From positions 1 to 45,880 of the forward strand of contig USRA01000010.1 of NCBI GenBank assembly GCA_900557035.1: a stretch of DNA of 45,880 bases. The letters run 5' to 3'. The stretch is from an uncultured Prevotella sp. Its GTDB lineage: Bacteria; Bacteroidota; Bacteroidia; Bacteroidales; Bacteroidaceae. Below the pieces are notes generated by a model. The model saw nothing but the letters and a program-made list of their open reading frames with translations, made no database searches and was not told where the DNA came from. A program made the position numbers and the translations under genes. Positions 33,922 through 43,055 of the stretch are shown piece by piece. Within the stretch, counting starts at the first letter, position 1; each line of letters begins with the position of its first letter.

Positions 33922-34761
33922 TTATTGAATAAGAATCTTATGCAAGTCTTTCTGTAAAGACTCTATCTCATCATAACCATTGGTGTGCAGGCTTTTATCA
34001 AGAATGTCGGTCTTGAAAGCTACGTCTGTTCCTCTACAAAGTAGAGTGCCGATATGGAGTATCATCTTATAAAGTAAGTGCCCTTGAATATGCAGATATG
34101 CGTTCTCCTCAGTTAGGGATTCAATCTTGCCAGTAGGTTGTTCTGAAAGATTCTTCAGTCCTTCTTCAAAACGGGATTTAATGACCGACAGATATTCCTT
34201 GCCGTTATTGTCCAATTCAGAGCGTTTGGGTTGCAAAGGTATGCAAGCATTGAACTTGGAGATATTCCACAGTTTGTTCAGATTACTGTCTGCTGAGTAG
34301 AAGATTAAATAGCGTAGAGGAGTATAGACAATCTTTGAGAATGCTGTGATAAACTCATTCATGTCAAAATCCACTTGCTCTATGTTATGTCTCATACGCT
34401 CTTGAATATGAACCGACTCGCAAAGATGATTTTCCCACGAGTAAGCATAGGTCTGAGCAACATGATTGTTCGCAGTCAGCCCTTCTTCACCCCGAAGCAG
34501 GCGCAAATCACTATCTATGCAGATAAAGAATTGGTCTGTAAGGTATGGTTTGAATCTGAGGCATTGTTCACATCCTCTGGTATCAGTGCCATTATTGTTC
34601 TTGCTATAGTACAAGTAGCGATAACGCCCAGGTTTGACATGTTGCAACTGATAATCCCCAAATCTCTCATCTTCCTGATCCTCCAGATGCACTATTGCCT
34701 GATAGCGATGGGTAAGGGCAAGGTTTCTGTATAGTTTGGCTTGTTTACTAATCCAGTCCAT
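33922..34761 (-). CDS. DUF4435 protein, AriB-like effector of a PARIS-type pair
   Basis: 279 residues. The DUF4435 pattern is visible: LEDQEDERF at 26-34 (Toprim-like acidic residue), ICIDSDLR at 80-87 (DxD), and AYSWENHLCES around 106-116. In PARIS systems AriB is a DUF4435/Toprim nuclease held by the ATPase AriA and released when a phage anti-restriction protein is sensed. The Met at 34761 is preferred to 34812 because it lies 5 nt after the stop of the ATPase gene and starts the conserved helix. It is followed 12 nt later by pglX. The PARIS assignment rests on the gene pair and motifs only. Confidence 0.72.
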   Translation of the reverse strand: MDWISKQAKLYRNLALTHRYQAIVHLEDQEDERFGDYQLQHVKPGRYRYLYYSKNNNGTDTRGCEQCLRFKPYLTDQFFICIDSDLRLLRGEEGLTANNHVAQTYAYSWENHLCESVHIQERMRHNIEQVDFDMNEFITAFSKIVYTPLRYLIFYSADSNLNKLWNISKFNACIPLQPKRSELDNNGKEYLSVIKSRFEEGLKNLSEQPTGKIESLTEENAYLHIQGHLLYKMILHIGTLLCRGTDVAFKTDILDKSLHTNGYDEIESLQKDLHKILIQ

Positions 34762-34766
34762 ACGCT

Positions 34767-35486
34767 TTACTTTTGAGTAATTTCTTCCATGTACCAAACC
34801 TTGTCGCCCCATCCTTCACCGAAGAGGGCTGGAGAGTGGGTTGTAATGAAAAACTGGGCATTGGGGTTGAAACGAACAAGCAGGTTGACCAGTTCAAACT
34901 GCCAGTCGATGTCCAATGAGTTTTCTGGTTCATCAATCAATACCACAGCTTCACGACCATTGAGTAGAAACACTCTCAGGAGAATTAGTAGCATCTGCAT
35001 CTCTCCAGAAGACAATGCGCCTACAGGCAATTTTTCTTTTTCCGTGATGACAGAAAACTTGCTACCCTCTATCTCTATCCGCTTGTGGGTCAATGCAAAA
35101 AGACGATTAACCGCATTCTGAAAATCAGCAATTTGAGATTTTAGCTCGGTTTGCACATCCTCGGAACTATCAATCATAGACATACGAAGACTCATCAATG
35201 AAGGACCAGTCTTCATATCGTAGATGTAATAATCCAAGTCTTGTGAAAGGGCTGTTGCAGTTTTTCGTTTGTCTCTCATTGCAATGTTGTCAATGGATGG
35301 CAAATAAACAACATTCTCTATACCTTTCATGTTTTCAGTCAAAGACTTATACAGACTGCTCAGAAAAGTAGTCTTACCACTGCCGTTGATGCCCATGATA
35401 ATATTGACATCTGGGTGTGCAGAAAACTGAACTTTCTGATGATTCCAAATGCTTATATTTATGTCTTTAATACGTATCTCTGCCAT
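34767..35486 (-). CDS. AAA/ABC-type ATPase, AriA-like sensor of a PARIS-type pair
   Basis: 239 residues. Walker A GINGSGKTT at 32-40, ABC-like signature LSSGEMQ at 158-164, Walker B VVLIDEPE at 181-188 and TTHSPALF at 215-222: an AAA_21/AAA_15-type ATPase of the SMC/OLD class. The immediately following gene is a DUF4435 protein, the same pair as in PARIS. It is shorter than the AriA proteins I remember from Enterobacteria, so it may represent the AAA_21 (PARIS II-like) type. Located 16 nt after brxC. Confidence 0.75.
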   Translation of the reverse strand: MAEIRIKDINISIWNHQKVQFSAHPDVNIIMGINGSGKTTFLSSLYKSLTENMKGIENVVYLPSIDNIAMRDKRKTATALSQDLDYYIYDMKTGPSLMSLRMSMIDSSEDVQTELKSQIADFQNAVNRLFALTHKRIEIEGSKFSVITEKEKLPVGALSSGEMQMLLILLRVFLLNGREAVVLIDEPENSLDIDWQFELVNLLVRFNPNAQFFITTHSPALFGEGWGDKVWYMEEITQK

Positions 35487-35502
35487 AATTGTACATTATA
35501 AA

Positions 35503-38500
35503 TTATTTAATAATCATTACTCCATCCTGGTCGACAAGCAGCTTTTCGAGCTGCTGGCGCAGACCTTCCAGGTAGCGTTCTATATCCTCTGCATTCGTAA
35601 TAGGCAACTTTGTCTTTGTCTGCAAGGATGCCTTGCGGATGCGTTTATCAGGAGTTACTGGTAGTTCTTTTTTACCGTCTCCTTCACCTCCTGGAGGCTG
35701 AGGAGGATTATAAGACATAATCTTATCCACCTGCTCCTGATAGAACGTATCTGTATTGGCGTTATTCTGCAATACCAGAATGTTGTTTGGAGTGGTCTTG
35801 ACACGGATAACGGTTTCACGGTCAGAGAGTACACTCTCAGGAACATGCTGTTTCTCGGCAACCTGCTTCAGATAGTCGAACATATCATTATAGGCTGCCT
35901 TGATCTTCTCACGGAGTTCTTCTCGTACACCATCCAATATGCCTGATAATTGGCGCTGCAGCTTGATGTAGCCACGAAGACCGGATATTGGCCATGGGTC
36001 GTTCTTCAACTTATTGAAGTCGGTGACTGCCCCCTGCATCTCCATCGGAACGAATGGGAAATTATACTGGTTGTCATCCAGGAACTGGAGGAGCTGCTTG
36101 TATGTGTCAAGCTGGTCGTGAGTAAACTGTGCCACTTCTTTGCACTTATCTATAAGTACTTTGGCTTCATCCTTGGCTGCGATGACGAGGTTGAAGAACT
36201 TCAGCGGATCACGCTCGTTGAGCCATGACTCGAAGAGGTCAATGGCCTCACGGATAGGCTGGCAGAACTGGTAGCCAGCAATCTGCTGCTCAATATCCTT
36301 ATAGCCCTTGATGAACTTGGCTAGACTGTGGACGCTCTCTATATCTCGGCAGGCACGGAAGAGCTGGGTGCTGTCTGTAGAAGTAGGTACGGCAGAAATA
36401 CCGAAAATCTCTTTCCAGGCATTGGTGAAGTTCTGGATTACCTGCGGAGAGATGACCTTGGCCTGACGCAATGTGAACTTGTTGGATTCGCTGACGATGC
36501 GGGCGGCAACCGTTGCTGTCTCCACATTCGGATTGTTGGCGTAGGAGTAGTCACGATTGTGACGACGTACCAGCTCATTGATAATATAGAGCGTGCAGAT
36601 ATTGTCCCATCCGTATGGAGCCTTGGCAAACTTAGCAAGCACATCAGAAACATTTACCTCAGCAAACTGCTTGTTGAGATAAATCTCCACTTCATGCTCT
36701 GCATCGGTAAGCACGGCATTCAATCCATCGTAGTCGCCAGGGTTGACATTACGCAAAATTGCCTTTTTCAACTGCTCCGTGGTGCGAGGCATGCCTGGGT
36801 AATCCACCAGGTTCGCCTTGGTATAGATGCCGGAAAGATGCTTATCCATCGCCACACGATAGCGGTCGTTGCCACGCTTCTGTCCCAGTTCGGCTTCATC
36901 TATCACGCTGAGGCCGGAGATGATAGGGCAGGTGTCGAGAATCTTCTCAAACTCCTTTCTGATGATTCCATCGTAAAGTTCGTTGGCACGTTTCTCAAAC
37001 TCATCACGTGTCTTTTTGTTGTCCTCGCTTGTTACCGGAGTAGCCATGTAGCGGTTTGCCTGGCAATACCAGTAGAAAGCATTGTATAGACGCTTGTTGT
37101 CACGATATTGAGGACCCACATAGTAAACCATGCGGTTGACATTGCTGTTCTGCAAAGCCAACTGCTCGGCAGTTTCATAGTCAGCATCCATCACGAACTC
37201 TACCTGCACATCAGGATTGTTGCTGAGGAAGGTGCGCTGTTTGATGGTGAGACCCACGGAGAAACTGCGTGTCTTATACTGCTCCTTGTTGCGGAGTGCC
37301 GTAATATATCTGTTGAAGATTTCCTTCAGCTGCTCTGCCTGGGTGTTGTTGTCAACCACCTGGCTCTGAATGAGCTGAGCCACCTTCATTTCTTCTTCAC
37401 TATAGAAGGCGTAGGTTTCAGGTGCGCCCTGCTTGCCCTGCTCACGACGGATGATGTTGTTGTCGCAAAGGAATTCTATCACCTTTTCTACCTCGTTCTT
37501 GATGTTGAGGCGAGGAGTCTCCATATCGTTGATAAGGAGTGAGGTTACATTATCCAATGTGGCTGGGAAGACCAGCTGGTCGGTCTGCGAGATGTTACAG
37601 ATCATGAAGAGCACGTTGGCTACTCTCACGGCAAGACGGGTGCGCTCTGGGCGGTCGGTCTGGTAAGTGCGAGCCATACGCAAAGCATTATCCACAGCCT
37701 TCTGTCCACGAGCCTGCAATCCTTCTTCGAACATATTGTTATAGAGTTCGTCGAAAGAGATGAACTTGCCCAACTCTGCATCTGCATTCGTCTTGGCAGT
37801 AGAGTGAATTACCTTGATGATGCTTCGCTCGTTACCCTTCACCTCCTTGGCTACATAGCCGAGGTTGAGGAACGAGTTGAATACCTGCATAATCAGCTTG
37901 AACTGATAAGGCACGAAAGGGTAGTAGTCCACGAAATCATCCTGCGAATCGTAGCTACTATATGATGTTGGCAGTTTGAACTGAAGGTCGAAACCTGCCT
38001 TATATTGATTGTAGAGGGCCGCAAGTTCTGGTTTTACTTCCTCTTTTTTGTCGAGAATTCGCTTCTGGGTAATCACCTCTGGCTGTGTGCCTTTCAGGGA
38101 AACCTTCACTTCGAAGCGTCCCTTGATCTTGCCTTCCTTATCCTTCTCTTCTGCTATATGGCAGTCGTCCATAATCTCAGAGAGGTCTTGCTGGGCGGTA
38201 CAAGCCACCCATACCTTGTTGTCGCAAGCCTCAGAGAGTTTGGTGATAATCTCCTGGAGGTTGAGATAACGGTCACGCTCCTTGTTGATAAACTGGCTCA
38301 CCTCATCGGCAAGGAGAATCAGACGGTAGTCATCGCCCTTGTCCTTCAGGTAGGAAGCCAATTCCATACCGAAGCGGTCGATACTCATATTGGTGTCTCG
38401 CTTGATGATGCGCTCACGGATGCTATCTACGGAGAGGGTAGGGGCAAGCTCCTTGGCAATATCCAACACCCAATCCAGCTCGTTGTCAATCAGGTCGGCA

Positions 38501-39123
38501 GCCATGCCTGGGTCGTTCCAGTCGCCACCTTCTTCGGCAATGCGCTCCTTGAAGGCTTCGAAAACGCCCTTTTCGGCAAGAGGTTTTTCCAGGTTCTGAG
38601 CCAGGGTGATATTAAACTTGTTGAAGCCACGCTTGCCGTTGAACTCATTCCAGAAAACGTGAAGGAAAGCCTTCTTCTTGTCTGTAGAGTTGTCGTAGCT
38701 GGTTTCAAGGTTGAAGATACAGGTGTCGATGGTGGCACGCTTCAACCAGTTGGCGATGGAGAGCAACTCGTCGTAATCGAAACTGAGGTTGTGCTTCTCG
38801 TCGAGTGGGTCGATGGCTTTTACAGCATCGAGCAGACGTGAGACTGCATCCTCACGGGTTGATGGAGTGATACAGTAGTCGAGGTATTTCAGGAAGTGAG
38901 ACTTTCCTGAACCATAGTAACCGTCTATCCATATACCTACATGGGCGAACGTTTTGTTGTTCTTGATGGCATCAAGTATGCGGAAGAGACCATTGATGAT
39001 CTCATCCGTAAACACGTATTCCTGTATTTCGATGCGTTCTGTCTCTGGATCAAACTTGGTAGCACTGACGGCAGGATTGACAGCACGGTTGATTGGCTTG
39101 CTATATAAATCTTTCAGTTTCAT
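35503..39123 (-). CDS. brxC: BREX protein BrxC, large P-loop ATPase
   Basis: 1206 residues, normal for BrxC. The N-terminus (MKLKDLYSKPINRAVNPAVS) and Walker A GYYGSGKSHFLKYL (from about residue 66) are typical of BrxC/PglY. Further features are ILLADEVSQFINKERDR (Walker B-like), a long helical middle and a C-terminus with Pro/Gly-rich linker (NPPQPPGGEGDGKKE). BrxC is essential for BREX and thought to form an ATP-dependent platform with BrxB, PglX and PglZ. It overlaps none of its neighbours: 3 nt after brxB, 16 nt before the ATPase gene. Confidence 0.95.
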   Translation of the reverse strand: MKLKDLYSKPINRAVNPAVSATKFDPETERIEIQEYVFTDEIINGLFRILDAIKNNKTFAHVGIWIDGYYGSGKSHFLKYLDYCITPSTREDAVSRLLDAVKAIDPLDEKHNLSFDYDELLSIANWLKRATIDTCIFNLETSYDNSTDKKKAFLHVFWNEFNGKRGFNKFNITLAQNLEKPLAEKGVFEAFKERIAEEGGDWNDPGMAADLIDNELDWVLDIAKELAPTLSVDSIRERIIKRDTNMSIDRFGMELASYLKDKGDDYRLILLADEVSQFINKERDRYLNLQEIITKLSEACDNKVWVACTAQQDLSEIMDDCHIAEEKDKEGKIKGRFEVKVSLKGTQPEVITQKRILDKKEEVKPELAALYNQYKAGFDLQFKLPTSYSSYDSQDDFVDYYPFVPYQFKLIMQVFNSFLNLGYVAKEVKGNERSIIKVIHSTAKTNADAELGKFISFDELYNNMFEEGLQARGQKAVDNALRMARTYQTDRPERTRLAVRVANVLFMICNISQTDQLVFPATLDNVTSLLINDMETPRLNIKNEVEKVIEFLCDNNIIRREQGKQGAPETYAFYSEEEMKVAQLIQSQVVDNNTQAEQLKEIFNRYITALRNKEQYKTRSFSVGLTIKQRTFLSNNPDVQVEFVMDADYETAEQLALQNSNVNRMVYYVGPQYRDNKRLYNAFYWYCQANRYMATPVTSEDNKKTRDEFEKRANELYDGIIRKEFEKILDTCPIISGLSVIDEAELGQKRGNDRYRVAMDKHLSGIYTKANLVDYPGMPRTTEQLKKAILRNVNPGDYDGLNAVLTDAEHEVEIYLNKQFAEVNVSDVLAKFAKAPYGWDNICTLYIINELVRRHNRDYSYANNPNVETATVAARIVSESNKFTLRQAKVISPQVIQNFTNAWKEIFGISAVPTSTDSTQLFRACRDIESVHSLAKFIKGYKDIEQQIAGYQFCQPIREAIDLFESWLNERDPLKFFNLVIAAKDEAKVLIDKCKEVAQFTHDQLDTYKQLLQFLDDNQYNFPFVPMEMQGAVTDFNKLKNDPWPISGLRGYIKLQRQLSGILDGVREELREKIKAAYNDMFDYLKQVAEKQHVPESVLSDRETVIRVKTTPNNILVLQNNANTDTFYQEQVDKIMSYNPPQPPGGEGDGKKELPVTPDKRIRKASLQTKTKLPITNAEDIERYLEGLRQQLEKLLVDQDGVMIIK

Positions 39124-39126
39124 AAG

Positions 39127-39738
39127 TTACTCATTGATAAGTAGTGTTGCACGATAAGTGTGATTGTCTGGGAGCGTATCAAACAGACGGAAAGAGTTCT
39201 GGTCACGATGACCAGGATAGAAGACGATAATCTTATACTTCCCGGTATCGTTGTAGTCCTCATAGAGGGCAAGAAACTCGTTGACTCTCAGATATGGGAA
39301 CATGCTGCCGATACCATACAAGAAAACGTATGGACGACGGTATTGATCCTTGATGGTGATATGGTTGATGATACGTTGATGAATGTACTGCACGAACTCT
39401 GGAGAATGGGCATTACGGGTCAGTGTGTCCTGGGTGTTCTGTGCCTTGGACGGATCGTTCTGCTCTTTCTCTAACTGGTATTTCAGCATGGATGGATGAC
39501 GCAGGAACTTCTTCTGGTCGAGAAAGTTGCAAAACTCCTCAAATAGATTCAGCGTAAGTACATCCACATAGTTGATAGGGCGAATGAGATTCGCCTTGAA
39601 CTCCTGTATCTGCCGGCGGATGTCGTACTCCTTCTCTGCCGGATATTGGTAGATGAAGAAGTTATAGAACAGATCGCCGTTCTCCGTGTCCTGGAAACCA
39701 GGGCTGTTCAGTTTATCATCAAGTTCTTTTATCGTCAT
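39127..39738 (-). CDS. brxB: BREX protein BrxB (DUF1788)
   Basis: 203 residues, the normal length for BrxB. DUF1788 landmarks include YVDVLTLNLFEEFCNFL, FLYGIGSMFPYLRVNEFLAL and the C-terminal IIVFYPGHRDQNSFRLFDTL. BrxB is a small soluble core protein of BREX needed for defence, probably an adaptor that binds PglZ and BrxC. The gene starts 1 nt after the brxA stop and ends 3 nt before brxC. Confidence 0.95.
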   Translation of the reverse strand: MTIKELDDKLNSPGFQDTENGDLFYNFFIYQYPAEKEYDIRRQIQEFKANLIRPINYVDVLTLNLFEEFCNFLDQKKFLRHPSMLKYQLEKEQNDPSKAQNTQDTLTRNAHSPEFVQYIHQRIINHITIKDQYRRPYVFLYGIGSMFPYLRVNEFLALYEDYNDTGKYKIIVFYPGHRDQNSFRLFDTLPDNHTYRATLLINE

Positions 39739-39739
39739 A

Positions 39740-40363
39740 TTACATTGATTTCTTTATGTTATCTATTTCGTATGGTTGCAGGAGACAGGCTTCCAAGAAC
39801 CATGGTTCTCCCTTTGCCAAGTAGTAGCCGTAATTATTGCAGACCAGGGAATGAAGACGGTTGTCATTGGTCAGCATTCCCACCTTTCTCAGGATAGTGA
39901 GGTAGGCTCCTGCCACCTTTCCTTTCGTGGTGTCACTCCATGAATCAACAAACTCGTCTTTGGCAGAGATTTCATTGAATTCCATCATGAGGTCTTCCTT
40001 GTCTATGCTCTTGGAAATACTGTTCCACTTGCGCATGGTTACATTCACATGGAAGTCGAAGCATATCTTGTATGTTTTGAGTATCACATAGAACAGAGCG
40101 ATGATCTTGTCACTATTGCTCATTTCCTTGAAGTCATCCCAGAATGAAGGAGGCATGGTTTGAAACCTGCGTCTGATTTCCAGAATGGCCTTTTCTCTGG
40201 AAGTTTCTGCATTGATATGCAGCAGATGGTTGTTCACCTTTTCTTCCTGGAGCAGTTCTTCACTGTTCTCTGCTTGAAGTAAAGGCAACAGGGTGAGTGT
40301 CTCTTCGAAAAGAAAGCCCCCACCTGTCAATGCTGCTGTATATGGACTATTATTTTTATTCAT
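39740..40363 (-). CDS. brxA: BREX protein BrxA (DUF1819)
   Basis: 207 residues, first gene of the BREX operon. The N-terminus YTAALTGGGFLFEETLTLLP and the segments NSDKIIALFYVILKTYKICF, DEFVDSWSDTTKGKVAGAYL and the final YEIDNIKK fit DUF1819. BrxA resembles the anti-termination factor NusB and binds DNA in other BREX systems. A TACTTTTG -7 element lies 79 nt upstream (40442-40449), within an inverted repeat. Confidence 0.95.
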   Translation of the reverse strand: MNKNNSPYTAALTGGGFLFEETLTLLPLLQAENSEELLQEEKVNNHLLHINAETSREKAILEIRRRFQTMPPSFWDDFKEMSNSDKIIALFYVILKTYKICFDFHVNVTMRKWNSISKSIDKEDLMMEFNEISAKDEFVDSWSDTTKGKVAGAYLTILRKVGMLTNDNRLHSLVCNNYGYYLAKGEPWFLEACLLQPYEIDNIKKSM

Positions 40364-40373
40364 TATTATTCAA

Positions 40374-40449
40374 TACTTTTGCAAATGTAATACTAATCGG
40401 TGCAGTCTATCTGCATATCGGTTTTTACATCTTTATATATGCAAAAGTA
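40374..40449 (-). promoter_or_regulatory. BREX operon promoter region with inverted repeat
   Basis: TGCAAAAGTA (40440-40449) contains, on the minus strand, TACTTTTG, a Bacteroidota -7 element directed at brxA. Its exact inverted copy TACTTTTGCA is at 40374-40383, 56 bp away, so a second -7-like box faces the opposite way. No good TTTG -33 box is found for either. The repeat could be an operator for a BREX regulator. Confidence 0.5.
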
Positions 40450-40540
40450 CAGTTTTTATTCGAAATAACATCATAAAAGTAGGAAAAATAGTATTTGATT
40501 TCCGTTAATAAGGGTTAAATGAACAGCTTGTCTATAAAAA

Positions 40541-40578
40541 AAAGAGGGTGTGTCATGAATTGATGACACACCCTCTTT
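40541..40578 (-). terminator. Terminator after the HU-like/smalltalk genes
   Basis: AAAGAGGGTGTGTCAT (40541-40556) pairs perfectly with 40563-40578 around a 6-nt loop; on the minus strand a run of T follows. It lies 26 nt after the smalltalk stop codon and separates this unit from the BREX promoter. Confidence 0.88.
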
Positions 40579-40604
40579 GAGAGGTTCTAGCTTTACATCC
40601 CGAC

Positions 40605-40697
40605 TTACATACAGCTTGTCAAACCTAAAGAGGCTGCGATGGCTGTAAGGAGTGAGAGAGCAATCTTAATTACGATTTTCCAGTTTTCACGTTTCAT
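40605..40697 (-). CDS. Smalltalk protein (30 residues)
   Basis: Too short for ordinary gene finders: 30 residues, MKRENWKIVIKIALSLLTAI then AASLGLTSCM. A basic start, one hydrophobic helix and a small Cys-containing end match the Bacteroidota 'smalltalk protein' family, which is usually found next to an HU-like DNA-binding protein and an N-acetylmuramoyl-L-alanine amidase. All three are here, although the amidase (43304-43744) is displaced and on the other strand. The function of the family is unknown; one membrane segment or a lipoprotein-like signal (LTSC) is predicted. It is 12 nt downstream of the HU-like gene and followed by a terminator. Confidence 0.82.
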   Translation of the reverse strand: MKRENWKIVIKIALSLLTAIAASLGLTSCM

Positions 40698-40709
40698 GGG
40701 CTATATTTT

Positions 40710-41324
40710 TTAGAGACTTACATTATCACCATTTTCTCCGTTGTCACCGGTATCGCTTCCGCCAGTCTGCGAACCGCCACCCTGGGTTCCGGTATCGCCC
40801 GTGTTGCCGCCGGTAGTTCCGGTATTACCCTTGTTCTCGTCAGGGTTCTCCTGGTTGTCACCCTCGGTGTCCTCCACATCCTTCGAATCGTTGGAAGAGA
40901 TGTTCTTTACCACTTCGCCATCGCGGTTTACGCAGGTGATGCTGATACCCGTCTTGGCAAGCTCCTGCTTGATCTCCATACTAGGGCTAAAGATTACGCG
41001 GCGCTGGGTGATGAGCTTGGTGCTCACATCCTCTACCGACTTCACAGCATTGGCACGCAGACCGAAACGCATGGTGCCCAGACCCGGAACTGCTACGGAG
41101 TGACCCTCTGTAGCCCACGCCTTGATTACCTCGCTCAGGGCAGCGTAAGCCACGTTCATCACGGCAGGAGTCAGCCCGCAATGCAAGGCAGCCTGCTGGA
41201 TCGCCTTCTCCGGTGTGAGCTTGTTGTAGATCAGCGGCTGCATCACGTACATGTACTGGTCCTTGCCACCTTCCTTGCCCAAGTAAGCAATCTTGCGCTC
41301 AATAGCTTTAACATTCATTCCCAT
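40710..41324 (-). CDS. HU-like DNA-binding protein with Gly/Thr/Asp-rich tail
   Basis: 204 residues. The N-terminal ~130 residues have the HU/IHF-like layout of Bacteroidota phage- and element-borne proteins (TPEKAIQQAALHCGLTPAVM; ALSEVIKAWATEGHSVAVPG; LGTMRFGLRANAVKSVEDVS). The last ~55 residues are low complexity (G, T, D, N, Q, E) and probably disordered. It probably bends or coats DNA of the element. The Met at 41324 is used; the Met two codons later is equally possible. A promoter is at 41401-41432. Confidence 0.85.
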   Translation of the reverse strand: MGMNVKAIERKIAYLGKEGGKDQYMYVMQPLIYNKLTPEKAIQQAALHCGLTPAVMNVAYAALSEVIKAWATEGHSVAVPGLGTMRFGLRANAVKSVEDVSTKLITQRRVIFSPSMEIKQELAKTGISITCVNRDGEVVKNISSNDSKDVEDTEGDNQENPDENKGNTGTTGGNTGDTGTQGGGSQTGGSDTGDNGENGDNVSL

Positions 41325-41400
41325 AACTCAAAAAACAATTTAGTTAAACATTGATTGCAGAGCTTTTGTTTCTGCAAGCCATTGTGTTTCAATGACAATG

Positions 41401-41432
41401 CAAAGATACAAAATTTTGGGGCGGAAATCAAG
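41401..41432 (-). promoter_or_regulatory. Promoter of the HU-like/smalltalk unit
   Basis: Minus strand CTTG (41432-41429), a 20-nt spacer and TATCTTTG (41408-41401) agree with the Bacteroidota consensus with one mismatch in the -33 box. The start codon is 77 nt away. Confidence 0.65.
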
Positions 41433-41457
41433 AGTTGTTCGCCACTTGCAAGAAAAA

Positions 41458-42516
41458 CTATTTCTTCTTCAGAATCTTATCCAGGCAGGATACGATATAC
41501 CCTGCGGGATTCTTGATCTCGTGCTTTCTCTTCGCCGCATAGGCTGCCAGAAAGCACTGGTTCACGGCATCCAGGTCTGACAGGGTGAGGCGATCGCTCA
41601 ACGCCTCAGCCACCTTATGGCTCACGTTCCAGTAGGAAGAGGTGAGGACCTTTCTTAAGTTTAGTTTCATCATTGTCAGCTTGGTTCTGTCTTCATCGCT
41701 CAGCATATTCTGGTCTTCGTTGCGGAACTTGAGGTCGAAGATTACCAAACTGCCGTATTTGCCTACTACCTGGTTGCGGGTCGTCTCTAGCGTGTGTATC
41801 ACGATATAGTCGAGGCGGTTCTGCTTGTAGGCATTCTTTATCTCCTCTTCGGCAGTAGAAAGCTGGGTGTATTCCAGATTCCCCGTGCCACGATATTGGG
41901 TGTGGCTGGTGAGGAGTGCGAGGATTTCGGGAGGCGTAAACTTGGTGTAGCCCTTCTTCAGTCGGCTCTCTGTCAGGAGATAAAGGCAGCGGGAAGACTG
42001 GTGATGGAATGACTCGTATAGCTGCGGCGAAACCTTGAAGTAGCCCAGGTCCAGGGCGAAGTAGTACTGAGCCACGGGAATCGGCATCTCCAGGATGGCT
42101 CTCTTCTCCTGACCTTTCTTGGTGTAGTCAACGAAGTGGTAGAGGTAGTCGAACTGCTTGTAGCACAAGTGGTTTGTACCAGGATTATCAGATTCTGCGA
42201 CGGTGTAAGGGATACAGACCGGCTTTTTGCCTATGTCGATAAGGGCAGTCTCCAGGTTGTTGTAATGCGATTTTGTAGCTTCCAAAGCTCTGTAGGGTAC
42301 CTCGAAACGTAACATATTTTCAAGGTGCTCGAAACCGTTGAGGTCCAGTTGTCCGTGGTGTGCGTTCTGGCTGATAGCCATTTTAATCTCTTTCTGATTG
42401 TACACGTCAAGTCTGAAGATGTACTTCTGTTCTTGCGGGCTGTAGCTGTGATGCAGGGCGCAATGAGTGCCAAGCTCTGTGGCTTCGGCTACATTGAATT
42501 TTAGGTTCTTGTTCAT
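41458..42516 (-). CDS. Plasmid-type replication initiation protein (Rep_3-like)
   Basis: 352 residues, resembling the replication initiator proteins (RepB/Rep_3 winged-helix family) carried by small Bacteroidota plasmids and integrated elements. Segments include FNVAEATELGTHCALHHSYS, AILEMPIPVAQYYFALDLGY, CLYLLTESRLKKGYTKFTPP and the C-terminal LDAVNQCFLAAYAAKRKHEI. The open frame extends to 42555, but the Met at 42516 begins the family-like N-terminus. It probably recognises repeats such as those at 43056-43177. Assignment is by overall pattern, without a decisive catalytic motif. It has a long leader and a promoter at 42862-42893. Confidence 0.65.
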   Translation of the reverse strand: MNKNLKFNVAEATELGTHCALHHSYSPQEQKYIFRLDVYNQKEIKMAISQNAHHGQLDLNGFEHLENMLRFEVPYRALEATKSHYNNLETALIDIGKKPVCIPYTVAESDNPGTNHLCYKQFDYLYHFVDYTKKGQEKRAILEMPIPVAQYYFALDLGYFKVSPQLYESFHHQSSRCLYLLTESRLKKGYTKFTPPEILALLTSHTQYRGTGNLEYTQLSTAEEEIKNAYKQNRLDYIVIHTLETTRNQVVGKYGSLVIFDLKFRNEDQNMLSDEDRTKLTMMKLNLRKVLTSSYWNVSHKVAEALSDRLTLSDLDAVNQCFLAAYAAKRKHEIKNPAGYIVSCLDKILKKK

Positions 42517-42861
42517 TGCTCGTTTGTTTATAAAGTTATAAAATGGGGGTGGCAATGAAAAGAATTCTGGGGGATGCGAAATCTCAAATGGATCAAAATT
42601 TATGCGGATTATTTTGGTCCTTTACTCAATTTTTCACATCAGGCCAAAATTATCCCATGTCGCACCCCCGTATGAATTGTTCATAGAGAATGCGCACGAA
42701 AAATTTAGCCTGAATTTACAATTGAGTACCCCCATGCAAGGATTTAACTCCGCACCTTACAAGGGATTTTGAGATGTAAACTCAGCATTTATCATGCTTG
42801 GGCATCCTGTTGCCAGGGTGCTGATGTCCGCTCCTCCTGTATTTCTACAGAAAGAGCGCTG
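42517..42861 (-). other. Long 5' leader of the rep gene
   Basis: About 340 nt between the predicted transcription start and the rep start codon, with no gene. It holds a small hairpin (AGCAT-GATAA-ATGCT), an imperfect GGCA...TGCC pair next to it, a 9-bp inverted repeat TACTCAATT (42623-42631) / AATTGAGTA (42720-42728), and several G5 runs on the minus strand. Such leaders of rep genes often carry copy-number control; that is inference. Confidence 0.4.
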
Positions 42862-42893
42862 CAAAGATATATAAAATTTCTGAAACTAACAAG
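42862..42893 (-). promoter_or_regulatory. Promoter of the rep gene
   Basis: Minus strand CTTG (42893-42890), 20-nt spacer and TATCTTTG (42869-42862). One mismatch to the consensus -33 box. Confidence 0.6.
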
Positions 42894-43055
42894 TATTTTA
42901 CAAGTTTTTTTTGAAAATAGAGAAAAAAAGTTTGAGAACCCATCATGACCATTTTTCTTTTTTATTTCTTATATATCATATTATCATATTTCTTGTGGGG
43001 CTATTTTGTTGTGTAACCATCAGATAATCAGAAAGATGAAAAATGGTATTGCAAT

